Both the position numbers and the translations under genes were made by a program. A DNA stretch of 14,594 nucleotides, from the NCBI GenBank assembly GCA_029263945.1, contig JARIDM010000261.1:1-14594 (forward strand). Direction: 5' to 3'. Under the pieces are notes generated by a model. The model saw nothing but the letters and a program-made list of their open reading frames with translations, searched no databases and was not told where the DNA came from. Of this stretch, positions 1-7,539 are shown piece after piece. Origin of the DNA: Sporosarcina sp. (GTDB lineage Bacteria > Bacillota > Bacilli > Bacillales_A > Planococcaceae). Position 1 is the first letter of the stretch. Every line of letters starts with the position of its first letter.

Positions 1-1266
1 GATAGGTTTTGGATTTGTTACTTTACGCATTACGGAAGCGCGTAAAAGAATAAATACCGTCACAATCAGTAATGTACCGGATCCGATTAAAATCCAAGGT
101 GCCGCGACGACATCATATAAAAAGCCAAACAGGACCATTCCAAGTGGCATGAGCGCCATCGCCATCGTTTCTAAAATTGAAAACACACGGCCTTTATAAT
201 CATCCTCAATTAGTTTCATCATAAGCACCTGTATAGGGGTGTTGATGAGCGGCAGTAATAGGCCACTTATGAATGATAATAGTAAGTAAAAAGAAAAAAT
301 TCCGCTGTATGGCAAAATAATGAGTAGCGGCAAGGCGATAAGGCACATTTGTAAACCGAGGCCAACAATTCCCCATTTCGATACGTGTAACGGTGAAGCA
401 AACGGTTTACGCGCGGCTAAGTAAATGGACATCAGAAGCATGCTAACGGCCATTGCGCCTTCAATGAGCCCGAAATGGGTAGGCAGTATTTTCAGCTTTT
501 CAATGAGGATGAACGAATAGCCAACCGTAAGCGCACCAAATAGGAAGTTAACGAGTAAGGCAACCCAAATCATCGCCATTAAGACTGGCTGTAGACGGGC
601 ATAAGCAAGCCCTGACTTCATACTGTCGAGCATTTTCTCTTTTTGTTCACCCTCTTCTTTTTTGGTTCGTTTTGAAAATAGGTTAAAGTCCATCGTTGAT
701 TCAAGTAGAACTGCAATGACAGAAGCACTCGCATAAAGAATAAGAAACGTTGACATAGAAACCGTACCGTAGAGGAGACCGCCAACTGCTGGGCTTCCGA
801 TGGCTGAAAAAGAAATAGACATTTGGTTGAGCGACATAGCTTTTTGAATCCGGTCTTCATCAATTAAACCAGTAATTGAAGACGTGAAAGCAATGCTTGA
901 AAATGTGGATGTTAACGAAAGTAGGACTGTTGTTGCGTAAATGGCGGTTAAAGACAGCCCGTAAGTGAGACTGATTGCAAGTAAGCTAAGAATTGCTACG
1001 GAAGAAGCAATTTGTGCTGTAATGACAATCTTTTTCCGAGCATACGTATCTGCAACATAACCTGCGAATGGCCCCATAAGTGTACGCGGTAAAATGCTAC
1101 AAATTAGATTTACGGCAAAACTTGTGGCAGAACCGGTGAGTTGTAAAATGTAAAAGCTGATGGCGAATGCATAGATTTGTGCACCAAACGAGCCAATCAT
1201 CTTACTCGTCGTAAAGGTCCATAAGTGATAGGTGGCCCGTTTTAACTTATTGGCATTTTCATTCAA
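1..1266 (-). CDS. MFS efflux-type transporter (3' end outside window)
   Basis: Major facilitator superfamily permease of the 12-helix efflux type (MefA/enterobactin-exporter-like MFS_3), expected in the cytoplasmic membrane. The frame was read from the reverse complement: 422 codons without a stop, running off the window's left edge. The protein is mostly hydrophobic helices, with the inter-helix motif GPFAGYVADTYARKK near residue 65 that corresponds to the MFS loop 2-3 signature, and a charged central loop (KRTKKEEGEQKEK) between the two halves. At 422 residues it is close to the usual family length, so only a few residues should be missing. I chose the TTG at 1266-1264 because GGAGT lies 7 nt upstream; an in-frame GTG nine bases earlier has no good SD, and the nearby ATG is out of frame. 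It diverges from the XRE regulator and shares an operator-bearing intergenic region with it. The substrate cannot be inferred. Confidence 0.9.
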   Translation of the reverse strand, partial: MNENANKLKRATYHLWTFTTSKMIGSFGAQIYAFAISFYILQLTGSATSFAVNLICSILPRTLMGPFAGYVADTYARKKIVITAQIASSVAILSLLAISLTYGLSLTAIYATTVLLSLTSTFSSIAFTSSITGLIDEDRIQKAMSLNQMSISFSAIGSPAVGGLLYGTVSMSTFLILYASASVIAVLLESTMDFNLFSKRTKKEEGEQKEKMLDSMKSGLAYARLQPVLMAMIWVALLVNFLFGALTVGYSFILIEKLKILPTHFGLIEGAMAVSMLLMSIYLAARKPFASPLHVSKWGIVGLGLQMCLIALPLLIILPYSGIFSFYLLLSFISGLLLPLINTPIQVLMMKLIEDDYKGRVFSILETMAMALMPLGMVLFGFLYDVVAAPWILIGSGTLLIVTVFILLRASVMRKVTNPKPI

Positions 1267-1287
1267 AATAGTCACTCCATTCAGAAA

Positions 1288-1304
1288 GTTTAATTTGATT
1301 AAAC
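1288..1304. promoter_or_regulatory. Operator-like dyad 1 (transporter side)
   Basis: GTTTAATTTGATTAAAC is a 7-bp inverted repeat (GTTTAAT/ATTAAAC) around a 3-bp centre. It lies directly after the predicted minus-strand -10 box, so it should cover the transporter's transcription start. The same arms recur at 1342-1358. A bound repressor here would block transporter transcription; the natural candidate is the XRE protein encoded next door (inference). Confidence 0.75.
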
Positions 1305-1306
1305 AA

Positions 1307-1335
1307 ATAATAACATGTCTTTACTTTCATTTCAA
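1307..1335 (-). promoter_or_regulatory. Predicted sigma-A promoter of the MFS gene
   Basis: On the minus strand TTGAAA (1335-1330) and TATTAT (1312-1307) are separated by 17 bp. This is a good sigma-A promoter, placing the start near 1300, inside dyad 1. Confidence 0.65.
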
Positions 1336-1353
1336 GTAAAAGTTTAATATAAT
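1325..1353 (+). promoter_or_regulatory. Predicted promoter of the XRE regulator
   Basis: A perfect TATAAT (1348-1353) lies 17 bp after a weak TTTCAT (1325-1330). The -10 box is inside dyad 2, and the two divergent -35 boxes abut one another, so the promoters are back to back. Confidence 0.55.
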
Positions 1354-1358
1354 TAAAC
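1342..1358. promoter_or_regulatory. Operator-like dyad 2 (regulator side)
   Basis: GTTTAATATAATTAAAC has the same 7-bp arms and 3-bp spacer as dyad 1. It contains the regulator's predicted -10 box. The dyad centres are 54 bp apart, close to five DNA turns, which would allow two bound dimers on the same helix face (inference). Confidence 0.75.
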
Positions 1359-1387
1359 TAGTGAATAGAGTAGGAGTTGAAGCACTC

Positions 1388-2617
1388 ATGAATACACTAG
1401 GGGAGCGAATTCGTTCGCTTCGAAAACAGAAAAAATTAACATTAGAAGTCTGTGCAGGTAAGCAAATGACAAAAGGCATGCTCAGCCTCATTGAAAATAA
1501 TAAAGCAAACCCATCCATGGAAAATTTAAATTACTTAGCGAAGCGACTTGAGGTAGATCTCTCCGAGCTATGGGCGGATATAAGTGGGGAAGAGCTTAAA
1601 AAACTATTGGATGAAGCGGAGACGTTTATTAAAACGGAAGATGTGGAAAACCATTTAGAAGTCGTTGAAAGAATTGAACCAATTCTACCAAAGCTTACAA
1701 AAGGGTATGAAGCGGGTCGTTTGCTAGAAATTTATAGCAAGCTCTCCTTTAATTTGAAACGAAACAATTGGGAAGTTTATGCAGAAAAGGCTTCTGTTAT
1801 TTATGACGAATTAAATATACTACCGAGGCAAGCAGCTGTGGGAATATTCCGTGCGTTGGTTTTGTTCATCGAACACCATTATGAAGAGGCACTAGATAGG
1901 TTAATGCAAGAAAGACAAAAGGTCGAAGGTAAAAGCGGGTATATTGACCCGTTAACAAAGCTCGATTTAGATACGTACGAGGTACTGATGCGATTTGCGG
2001 TGAATGATTCAGAAGAAGCGACGCGTGTGATGAATGAAGCGATTGCTTATTCAAAAAAAGAACTTATTTTTTATCAAACGGGTCAACTATACCGAATTGC
2101 TGCCTACCAAGCGTTACATGATGAAAACGAAGAAAAGCTATCCTATTATGAACGGAAAATTTTAGAGTATAAGAAGTTTGCAGAAGACGAACAATCTGTT
2201 TTTTTTACTGAAATTATGCGAATCCATCAGTTAAATTCGTTTAAACATAAATATAACGAAGCACTGAAACAGTTAGACGCTATGCAGAAGCTTCTGGAAG
2301 ATGAACCCATTTTTATAAATTATGCCAAACTTGAAAGAGGGAAAGCTTTATATGGATTGGGGCGTTTTGAAGAAGCACTAAAACAATTAAAACAAGTAAC
2401 CATTAGTGAACTTCTGCATCACCCATTTGATTTATCTATCTACTATGAGAAAGATGCCTATGCCGCGCTGTGTCACTTAAAACTTGGGGATTTGGTGAAT
2501 GCTCTAAAATTTGCAGAAGTGGCGGAGGCTAATATGAGCCTCATGCCAGACAGTCTGTATAAGCAATTTGTATTGCAAACAGCCGAAGAGATACGAGGTC
2601 AAACAAAGCATTCATGA
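1388..2617 (+). CDS. XRE-family regulator with long helical (TPR-like) C-terminus
   Basis: A cytoplasmic DNA-binding protein of 409 residues. Residues 1-60 form an XRE/HTH_3 domain, with MNTLGERIRSLRKQKKLT, the recognition-helix region MTKGMLSLIENNKANPS and the closing LAKRLEVDLSEL. The remaining 350 residues are Glu/Lys/Leu-rich helices with spaced Ala/Tyr/Leu positions (for example LERGKALYGLGRFEEALKQL near the C-terminus) that read like tetratricopeptide repeats, giving the overall plan of RRNPP/PlcR-like or related stand-alone regulators. The frame is open from a GTG at 1361, but that would be nearly leaderless relative to the TATAAT at 1348-1353. The ATG at 1388 has AGGAG 11 nt upstream and starts where the domain starts. 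It diverges from the transporter and probably controls both it and itself through the two dyads. No signal-peptide gene of RRNPP type is evident nearby, so the ligand is unknown. Confidence 0.88.
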   Translation: MNTLGERIRSLRKQKKLTLEVCAGKQMTKGMLSLIENNKANPSMENLNYLAKRLEVDLSELWADISGEELKKLLDEAETFIKTEDVENHLEVVERIEPILPKLTKGYEAGRLLEIYSKLSFNLKRNNWEVYAEKASVIYDELNILPRQAAVGIFRALVLFIEHHYEEALDRLMQERQKVEGKSGYIDPLTKLDLDTYEVLMRFAVNDSEEATRVMNEAIAYSKKELIFYQTGQLYRIAAYQALHDENEEKLSYYERKILEYKKFAEDEQSVFFTEIMRIHQLNSFKHKYNEALKQLDAMQKLLEDEPIFINYAKLERGKALYGLGRFEEALKQLKQVTISELLHHPFDLSIYYEKDAYAALCHLKLGDLVNALKFAEVAEANMSLMPDSLYKQFVLQTAEEIRGQTKHS

Positions 2618-2765
2618 GCCCTTAATAAAATGACTCCACCTAAGGTTGCATCGTTGTAGTAAGTTTAGATTATGATGAAATTTCTTTATGGGCGCATCTT
2701 GTTGAAAGAAGAAAAGTGCTCATGTCGGATGTTATTTGAATTCATAAGATAAAGAGGTGTGAAAA

Positions 2766-4367
2766 ATGGGAAACGATAAATATAGGAAGTTACTCGCTGA
2801 AAACATTGAAAAAACATTTACCCAATGGGATGCGAGAATGATCATTAACGAATCTGAATTGTATAGCTTTCTTAACACGGTTAAAGGGACAGCAGACACG
2901 ATTGAACTCAGCAATTTAACCGATTTTTGTGAATCGCACTTAGAAATCTTATCCCCTTATGACGGGGACGAAATCCCTATTGCATCATTGAAAAACTTTA
3001 AGAAAAACATTCGGTTATTGGTCAATGGAAAATCTAAAATAGTTCAAGAAATAAGCTTTGATAACCCACAAGGTAAGCACTTTGACGAAAATACATTTAT
3101 TTTAATCATTGACCAGGATTTAGAGTTTGTATCTTCGACGAAGGAATTATTGGAGAAACTAGGCGCACAGGTCTTAGTTGCAATAAACGGGAAGCAAGGT
3201 GTGCAAAGGTTTTATAATATGCAGCCGAATGTTGTTATGATTGAAATGGATTTACCTGACATGACTGGAATCGAAGTTTTTGAAGCAATTAAAGATTCCG
3301 TGCGTACGAATCATGTGATGTCTATCTTACTAAGCGCAAACGCGTCCACTGACATCATTCGTCAGACGTATGATGTGGGGATGATGGATTATATCAATAA
3401 ACCTTTGAATTTAAACGTATTTTTACCTTACTTATTTAACCGAGATTCTTTACGTAAAGGGATTGGTCAATCGATTACAACAGATGGTTTAACGGGGATC
3501 GGAAACCGTAAACGATTAAATGAGATTTTGGATTATTTCGAGAAAAGAGCACGTCGTTTAGGTGCACCTTTTTCAGTGATTATGATTGATCTGGATTACT
3601 TTAAAAAAGTAAACGATACATATGGTCATCATATCGGGGATGATGTTCTTAAAGCGTTTAGTCAAGTTGCTCGTGAACACATACGAGAAATAGATTATGT
3701 TTTTCGCTACGGGGGAGAAGAATTCACTGTAATCGTTTCAGGAGACCAGCAAGAAGCTTATCGCTTAGCTGAGAAAATACATGCTGCATTTAACCTGTTA
3801 ACTTTTGAAGTGAAGGAACGCTCTTTTTCGGTCACTTTTTCAGCAGGCGTGTCGCAATATGGTGGGGAACTGGACACGCTTCTAATCGAAGCGGATCAAG
3901 CCCTTTACCATGCAAAAAGATCAGGACGTAATCGAACGGTTATTTTCGATAAAGAGAATGTGTTTATTAAACGCAAACTTCAAGTCATAATTATAGATGA
4001 TGATTTACTGATACGTTCCATGTTGAAGGAAGAATTGTCGAATTGGGAAATGCCTGAAATCGATTTATCAGTGAGGTTATTCGTGGATGGGGTGTCTTTC
4101 TTAGCGGCAGATTGGTACGATCCGAATATCAATCATATTATATTATTGGATGGAATAATGCCAGGCATGGATGGCTTAGAAGTATTGGAGCGTTTGAAAC
4201 ATGTTCAGGGGACAAGCAATGTTTTAGTTTCCATGATGACAGCACGAAAAAGTGAAGCTGACATAAAATCGGCGTTGTGGTTAGGCGCAGATGATTACAT
4301 CATGAAACCATTCCAAACGCAAGAAGTGCTTTCTCGCATTCAGAAATTAGCTTCTAGAATGTTTTAA
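2766..4367 (+). CDS. Diguanylate cyclase: degenerate Hpt, degenerate REC, GGDEF, REC
   Basis: Predicted to make cyclic di-GMP from two GTP; soluble, 533 residues, no membrane segment. Residues 1-90 resemble a histidine phosphotransfer bundle, but the motif reads FLNTVKG, with Asn37 where the phosphorylated His should be. Residues 110-225 form a receiver domain with Glu160 in place of the phospho-acceptor Asp (VVMIEMDLPDMTG) and Asp-Gln instead of the acidic pair (DQD at 116-118), though Ser190 and Lys212 remain. Residues 238-395 are a GGDEF domain with intact GGEEF (316-320) and an inhibitory I-site RxxD (307-310) exactly five residues before it. Residues 404-533 are an intact receiver: DDD at 411-413, Asp462, Thr492 and Lys514. 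Phosphorylation of Asp462 is thus the likely input, from a kinase not encoded here. The SD AAAGAGGTG is 7 nt before the ATG. It stands alone, followed by a hairpin. Confidence 0.93.
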   Translation: MGNDKYRKLLAENIEKTFTQWDARMIINESELYSFLNTVKGTADTIELSNLTDFCESHLEILSPYDGDEIPIASLKNFKKNIRLLVNGKSKIVQEISFDNPQGKHFDENTFILIIDQDLEFVSSTKELLEKLGAQVLVAINGKQGVQRFYNMQPNVVMIEMDLPDMTGIEVFEAIKDSVRTNHVMSILLSANASTDIIRQTYDVGMMDYINKPLNLNVFLPYLFNRDSLRKGIGQSITTDGLTGIGNRKRLNEILDYFEKRARRLGAPFSVIMIDLDYFKKVNDTYGHHIGDDVLKAFSQVAREHIREIDYVFRYGGEEFTVIVSGDQQEAYRLAEKIHAAFNLLTFEVKERSFSVTFSAGVSQYGGELDTLLIEADQALYHAKRSGRNRTVIFDKENVFIKRKLQVIIIDDDLLIRSMLKEELSNWEMPEIDLSVRLFVDGVSFLAADWYDPNINHIILLDGIMPGMDGLEVLERLKHVQGTSNVLVSMMTARKSEADIKSALWLGADDYIMKPFQTQEVLSRIQKLASRMF

Positions 4368-4380
4368 CCTTTAAGAACAA

Positions 4381-4428
4381 AAGAAGATAGCCAACACCAA
4401 TGTAATAATTGGCGTTGGTTATCTTCTT
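4381..4428. terminator. Terminator-like hairpin between the cyclase and dapA
   Basis: AAGAAGATAGCCAACACC (4381-4398) pairs with 4411-4428 over 18 positions with one wobble and one A-C mismatch, around a 12-nt loop. It lies between the convergent cyclase and dapA genes. The minus-strand exit is T-rich (TTGTTCTT), so it best serves dapA; the plus-strand tail is not a clean T run. Confidence 0.65.
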
Positions 4429-4446
4429 GAATGCTAATTCTATTGT

Positions 4447-5331
4447 TTAATTCAGCGTTGTTTCCTGGAGATTTAATACTTGTTGTAATTTGTTTATTTG
4501 TTCATCCGATAGCGGGAGCATTGGTAATCGTACCCCGCCAACTTTGACGCCTTTTAAATTTAGTGCTGCTTTGATAGGTGAAGGATTAGGCGCAGCAAAA
4601 ATTTCTTTCATCATTGGAAGTAAGCGGCGATGCAATGTTGCTGCTTCCTGAATTTGTCCACTGTTGAAAAGGGTTATCATTCTTTGCATATCAAGACCAA
4701 GTACGTGTGCAGAAACAGATACCACACCTACTCCGCCAATAGCTAGTACAGGTAGTGTTAGGCTATCATCTCCGCTGTAAAGTGCAAAATCAGTTGGTGT
4801 ATTGTCAATGATTTCAGCCATGGCTTCCAAGCTTCCACTTGCTTCTTTAACAGAAACAATATTTCGAATGGTCGCAAGACGAATAATCGTTTCTGGGTTC
4901 ATATTAACTGCGCTGCGTCCTGGAATGTTGTAAAGCATGACGGGTAATGCAGTTGATTCTGCAATCGCTTTGAAGTGCTGGAACATGCCTTCTTGGCAAG
5001 GTTTGTTGTAATACGGTGTAACGAGCATAATGCCATCAACGCCAGCTGCTTCAGCTTCTTGCGTCAACTCAATAGACTCTTTTGTACTATTAGTACCCGT
5101 ACCAGCAATAACGGGCACTCTTCCCGCGACGACCTCGACCGTATATTTAAATAACTCGATTTTTTCTTCGTGTGTTAATGTTGGTGCTTCTCCAGTAGTA
5201 CCTGCAACAACCAAACTGTCAGATCCACTTTCGATTAAGTGGTTAATGAGGTTCTGTGTGGCAGTATAATCGATTGCTTCTTGTTCATCGAATGGTGTGA
5301 CCATTGCGGTAATCAGTTGTCCAAAATTCAT
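4447..5331 (-). CDS. dapA: 4-hydroxy-tetrahydrodipicolinate synthase
   Basis: Condenses pyruvate with aspartate semialdehyde, the first step of the diaminopimelate/lysine branch, which feeds the cell wall, lysine and, in spore formers, dipicolinate. The protein is 294 residues, normal for this TIM-barrel class I aldolase. The family residues are all visible: Thr45-Thr46 in AGTTGEAP, the YYNKP segment at 107-111, Tyr134 and Arg139 in LYNIPGRS, and the Schiff-base Lys162 in SVKEASG. The C-terminal helical domain is complete. GTGGAG stands 5 nt before the ATG. The gene is not beside asd or dapG here; it is transcribed alone behind a lysine riboswitch and terminator (5401-5627), so expression should fall when lysine is plentiful. 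That control is typical of lysC in Bacillus. Confidence 0.97.
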   Translation of the reverse strand: MNFGQLITAMVTPFDEQEAIDYTATQNLINHLIESGSDSLVVAGTTGEAPTLTHEEKIELFKYTVEVVAGRVPVIAGTGTNSTKESIELTQEAEAAGVDGIMLVTPYYNKPCQEGMFQHFKAIAESTALPVMLYNIPGRSAVNMNPETIIRLATIRNIVSVKEASGSLEAMAEIIDNTPTDFALYSGDDSLTLPVLAIGGVGVVSVSAHVLGLDMQRMITLFNSGQIQEAATLHRRLLPMMKEIFAAPNPSPIKAALNLKGVKVGGVRLPMLPLSDEQINKLQQVLNLQETTLN

Positions 5332-5400
5332 CTGTTCTCCACGTCCTTTTTGTTTTAGTCATAAAACATCGAGAGTGGAGGGCAGTACATCTTTTTATGC

Positions 5401-5430
5401 AAAAAGCAGCAACGAGGGCTCGTTGCTGCT
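5401..5430 (-). terminator. Intrinsic terminator of the lysine riboswitch
   Basis: In the minus-strand RNA a perfect 12-bp stem AGCAGCAACGAG/CTCGTTGCTGCT with a 2-nt loop runs straight into TTTTT. It lies between the riboswitch aptamer and dapA, about 70 nt before the start codon, and is the expression platform. A short A/T hairpin with arms GAAATAAT/ATTATTTC (5433-5450) sits just before it. Confidence 0.92.
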
Positions 5431-5458
5431 TGGAAATAATAAATTATTTCGCTGCACC

Positions 5459-5627
5459 AGATAGCCCTCCATATAGTTTCCTATATGACAATTCTGCACT
5501 TATTCAGCCCAGAATCAGCATGGAGATCATGAGAATCTCTTTTGCTTCGGCAAATCCCCCTTTCCACAATCGTCATCGGAGCTCATTATCCTTAGACTGT
5601 GTACTAATGGCCTTTGCGCCTCTATCC
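5459..5627 (-). promoter_or_regulatory. Lysine riboswitch (L-box) controlling dapA
   Basis: The reverse complement carries the conserved L-box core in order: GATAGAGGCGC at the 5' side of P1, TAGTA, GGGGGATTTGCCGAAGC, CTGGGCTG, a TATAG/CTATA-capped arm, and GGAGGGCTATCT closing P1. This is the arrangement of the Bacillus subtilis lysC leader, where the closing segment is nearly identical. Lysine binding should stabilise P1 and let the terminator at 5401-5430 form. The segment GAGGGCT (5469-5463) is exactly complementary to AGCCCTC in the terminator 5' arm and loop (5420-5414), a 7-bp antiterminator for the lysine-free state (inference from complementarity). Confidence 0.95.
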
Positions 5628-5670
5628 TTACTTCAAAACTTTCGAAATAAGTGAATGTTTAATTAGTAGT

Positions 5671-5699
5671 AGTTTACCCTGTAATGGTTGAAATTGCAA
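5671..5699 (-). promoter_or_regulatory. Predicted promoter of the riboswitch-dapA transcript
   Basis: TTGCAA (5699-5694) and TAAACT (5676-5671) on the minus strand are 17 bp apart. This puts the start around 5664, some 35 nt ahead of the aptamer, as expected for an L-box leader. Confidence 0.5.
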
Positions 5700-5840
5700 A
5701 CATAAGTGAATAACCGATACATGTAAAACTGAAACTTTTTGATCGCACAGCCGTATAAGAACTATTCGATGATCAGACTTTATTGTCAAACATTTTCAAT
5801 TGGTTCAGTCATATTATTAAAAGAAAGAGGGAGTGATAAA

Positions 5841-6323
5841 ATGAAAGCGTTATATATGAAACAAGAAATATTTAGCATGCGTGGGAAGTTCATGGTAAAA
5901 GATGCAGATGGAAATGATGTTTATCAAGTCGGTGGTAGTTTTATGCAAGTGCCAAAAACGTACCGTATTGAAGATGCACAGCGAAATGAAGTTGCAACGA
6001 TTACAAAGAAACTATTCAGCTTCTTACCAACGTTTTTTGTAGATGTGGTAGGTCAGGAACAGGTCACCATTCAGAAGGAGTTTACATTCTTGAAAGCTAA
6101 ATACACGATTCAAGCGGAGAGCCTGGAGGTACGTGGCAATTGGTGGGACATGGATTTTGAAGTCTTACAGCACGGAGAAGTCGTTGGGATTGTAGAAAAG
6201 AAATGGTTTCAATGGGGAGACAGCTACCGTATTCAAGTATTGAATGAGGAGATCGAGACGCTTCTGGTCGCGCTTGTTGTCGCGATTGATTGTGTTCAGG
6301 CTGATCAATCTGCGAGCGGATAG
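5841..6323 (+). CDS. LURP-one-related (YxjI-like) protein
   Basis: A 160-residue cytoplasmic protein of the LURP-one/Tubby C-terminal-like fold family (YxjI in Bacillus), whose biochemical role is unsettled. The opening MKALYMKQEIFSMRGKFMVK, then the evenly spaced DADGNDVYQVGG, PKTYRIEDAQRNEVATI and KKLFSF, and the late VGIVEKKWFQWGDSYRIQV are characteristic: alternating beta strands, no signal peptide, one hydrophobic C-terminal stretch (TLLVALVVAIDCV) forming the core helix of the fold. The frame is open upstream to 5739, but the ATG at 5841 has AGAGGGAG 7 nt before it and matches the family's N-terminus, so the extension is leader sequence. The HD-domain gene begins 30 bp later, suggesting one transcript. 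Confidence 0.88.
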   Translation: MKALYMKQEIFSMRGKFMVKDADGNDVYQVGGSFMQVPKTYRIEDAQRNEVATITKKLFSFLPTFFVDVVGQEQVTIQKEFTFLKAKYTIQAESLEVRGNWWDMDFEVLQHGEVVGIVEKKWFQWGDSYRIQVLNEEIETLLVALVVAIDCVQADQSASG

Positions 6324-6353
6324 GCAATGATTTAAGTTACAAGAGAGGGGGTA

Positions 6354-6908
6354 TTGTTGTTGAATATACTTGAAAAAGCATTTCAATTTGCATTAGACAA
6401 ACATGACGGACAATATCGGAAAGGGACCAGTATCCCATACATTACGCATCCGTATGCAGTTGGAATGATTTTAAAGCATCACGGTTATTCGGACCATGTC
6501 GTTGCAGCGGGTTTACTTCACGATACACTTGAGGATACGAATACAAGTCCAGAAGAAATCTTCCAACAATTCGGTTCTGAAGTGCTATCACTTGTCCAAG
6601 CAGCCTCTGAGCAAGATAAAACGCTGTCTTGGGAAGAAAGAAAAAGCCGCACGATTCAAGCATTACCAAAGAAAAGCGAGGCGCAGTTGGCCGTCATTCT
6701 TGCTGATAAATTGCATAATATCCGTTCCATAGGAAATGACCTCAATGAAATAGGCGAAGCTGTTTGGAATAAATTCAACAGCGGCAAGCATTCGCAGGCT
6801 TGGTATTACAGGGGTATATTGAATGAAATAGCACCTAGGCAACAAGAAATGCCATTGTTTCACCTGCTTGAAGCAGAAGTAAAACAGGTTTTTAATGGGT
6901 TTGCTTAA
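6354..6908 (+). CDS. HD-domain hydrolase, MESH1/small alarmone hydrolase-like
   Basis: A stand-alone HD phosphohydrolase of about 184 residues. The motif order is that of the RelA/SpoT hydrolase domain and MESH1: AFQFALDKHDGQYRKGTSIPYITHP (His32), AAGLLHDTLEDT (His56-Asp57, Glu60-Asp61), and ADKLHNIRSI (Asp118). There is no synthetase, TGS or ACT domain and the length is about that of MESH1, so the likely activity is metal-dependent removal of pyrophosphate from (p)ppGpp; MESH1 homologues can also act on NADPH. The substrate is inference; annotators often call such proteins only HD domain protein. The start is ambiguous: three consecutive TTG codons (6354, 6357, 6360) follow AGAGAGGGGG, and the second or third has the better SD spacing. 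Probably co-transcribed with the YxjI-like gene. Confidence 0.85.
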   Translation: MLLNILEKAFQFALDKHDGQYRKGTSIPYITHPYAVGMILKHHGYSDHVVAAGLLHDTLEDTNTSPEEIFQQFGSEVLSLVQAASEQDKTLSWEERKSRTIQALPKKSEAQLAVILADKLHNIRSIGNDLNEIGEAVWNKFNSGKHSQAWYYRGILNEIAPRQQEMPLFHLLEAEVKQVFNGFA

Positions 6909-6971
6909 ATTTCGATTCAACCGATCAGTTGGGCTAGAGAGGTAAACAATTGTGTACACCTTAGTCGTAAT

Positions 6972-7382
6972 TTATTTGCTTTTGAAGTATTTTTTATGAA
7001 TGATTAAATAAGTGAAAAAAGAAGTGAGACTACATAAAAAAGTACCCCATATAATATCTACAACCGTAATAAATACTGACCAATCCTGTAAAGTAGCCAG
7101 ATTTGTCATATCATAGGTGGCATACATAAGCATGCCAAAGAACGCACCTGCGAGTAGTGCAAAACGCCAGTTGTGTTTTTCAAGTGCAGGCATGATGACG
7201 AAATAGAGCAAGCCTACATTAAGGAACAGATACAATAGAATGGCTGCAGTCCAATTAACATCCGCTCTTAGTAGATCACCAACTTTTGACTGGTATAAGT
7301 CTTTTGCAAAAAGACCTAACCATAGAAGATCGATTGTAAAAAAGATCATAGTGCTCAGTATATAAGTTTTAAATTTAAACAA
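6972..7382 (-). CDS. DUF2177 family integral membrane protein
   Basis: A 136-residue protein of unknown function with four predicted membrane helices (about residues 6-26, 46-68, 76-95 and 106-129). DUF2177 features visible are FFTIDLLWLGLFAKDLYQ in the first helix and YDMTNLATLQDW between helices three and four; acidic residues inside otherwise hydrophobic helices (ID, YD, VDIIW) suggest a transport or enzymatic role, but none is established. I set the start at the TTG at 7382-7380: AAAGGAGG precedes it by 7 nt. The frame extends six codons further to an ATG at 7400, but that ATG has no proper SD and its next codons (AAA GGA GGC) are the SD itself. It converges on the HD gene and diverges from yqeY. 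Confidence 0.85.
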   Translation of the reverse strand: MFKFKTYILSTMIFFTIDLLWLGLFAKDLYQSKVGDLLRADVNWTAAILLYLFLNVGLLYFVIMPALEKHNWRFALLAGAFFGMLMYATYDMTNLATLQDWSVFITVVDIIWGTFLCSLTSFFTYLIIHKKYFKSK

Positions 7383-7479
7383 AAAATTGCCTCCTTTCAT
7401 TTCCTATCTGGTGTATACCCTAAATGGGTGTCTTTCGATCATTACAAAGCCAAGTAGATGAACGCATAGTACATAATAA

Positions 7480-7509
7480 CTGACGAGACATATGTATATT
7501 ATGTATAAT
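7480..7509 (+). promoter_or_regulatory. Predicted promoter of yqeY
   Basis: CTGACG (7480-7485) and a perfect TATAAT (7504-7509), 18 bp apart, stand 30 bp ahead of the yqeY start. This suggests the gene has its own promoter here. Confidence 0.5.
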
Positions 7510-7539
7510 ACCAATACGAAGAAGAAAAGAGGAATCGAT

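Noticed and set aside
2672..2752. 26-codon frame (MMKFLYGRILL start) after the XRE regulator, considered as an RRNPP-type signal peptide gene
   Set aside because: It has no Shine-Dalgarno and its end is not a typical secreted-peptide tail; its stop simply abuts the cyclase SD.
5397..5654. 85-codon plus-strand frame
   Set aside because: It lies opposite the lysine riboswitch and its terminator, which explain the sequence fully.
7408..7434. GGTGTATACC-type partial symmetry between the DUF2177 and yqeY genes
   Set aside because: Short and imperfect, without a second copy in the window.
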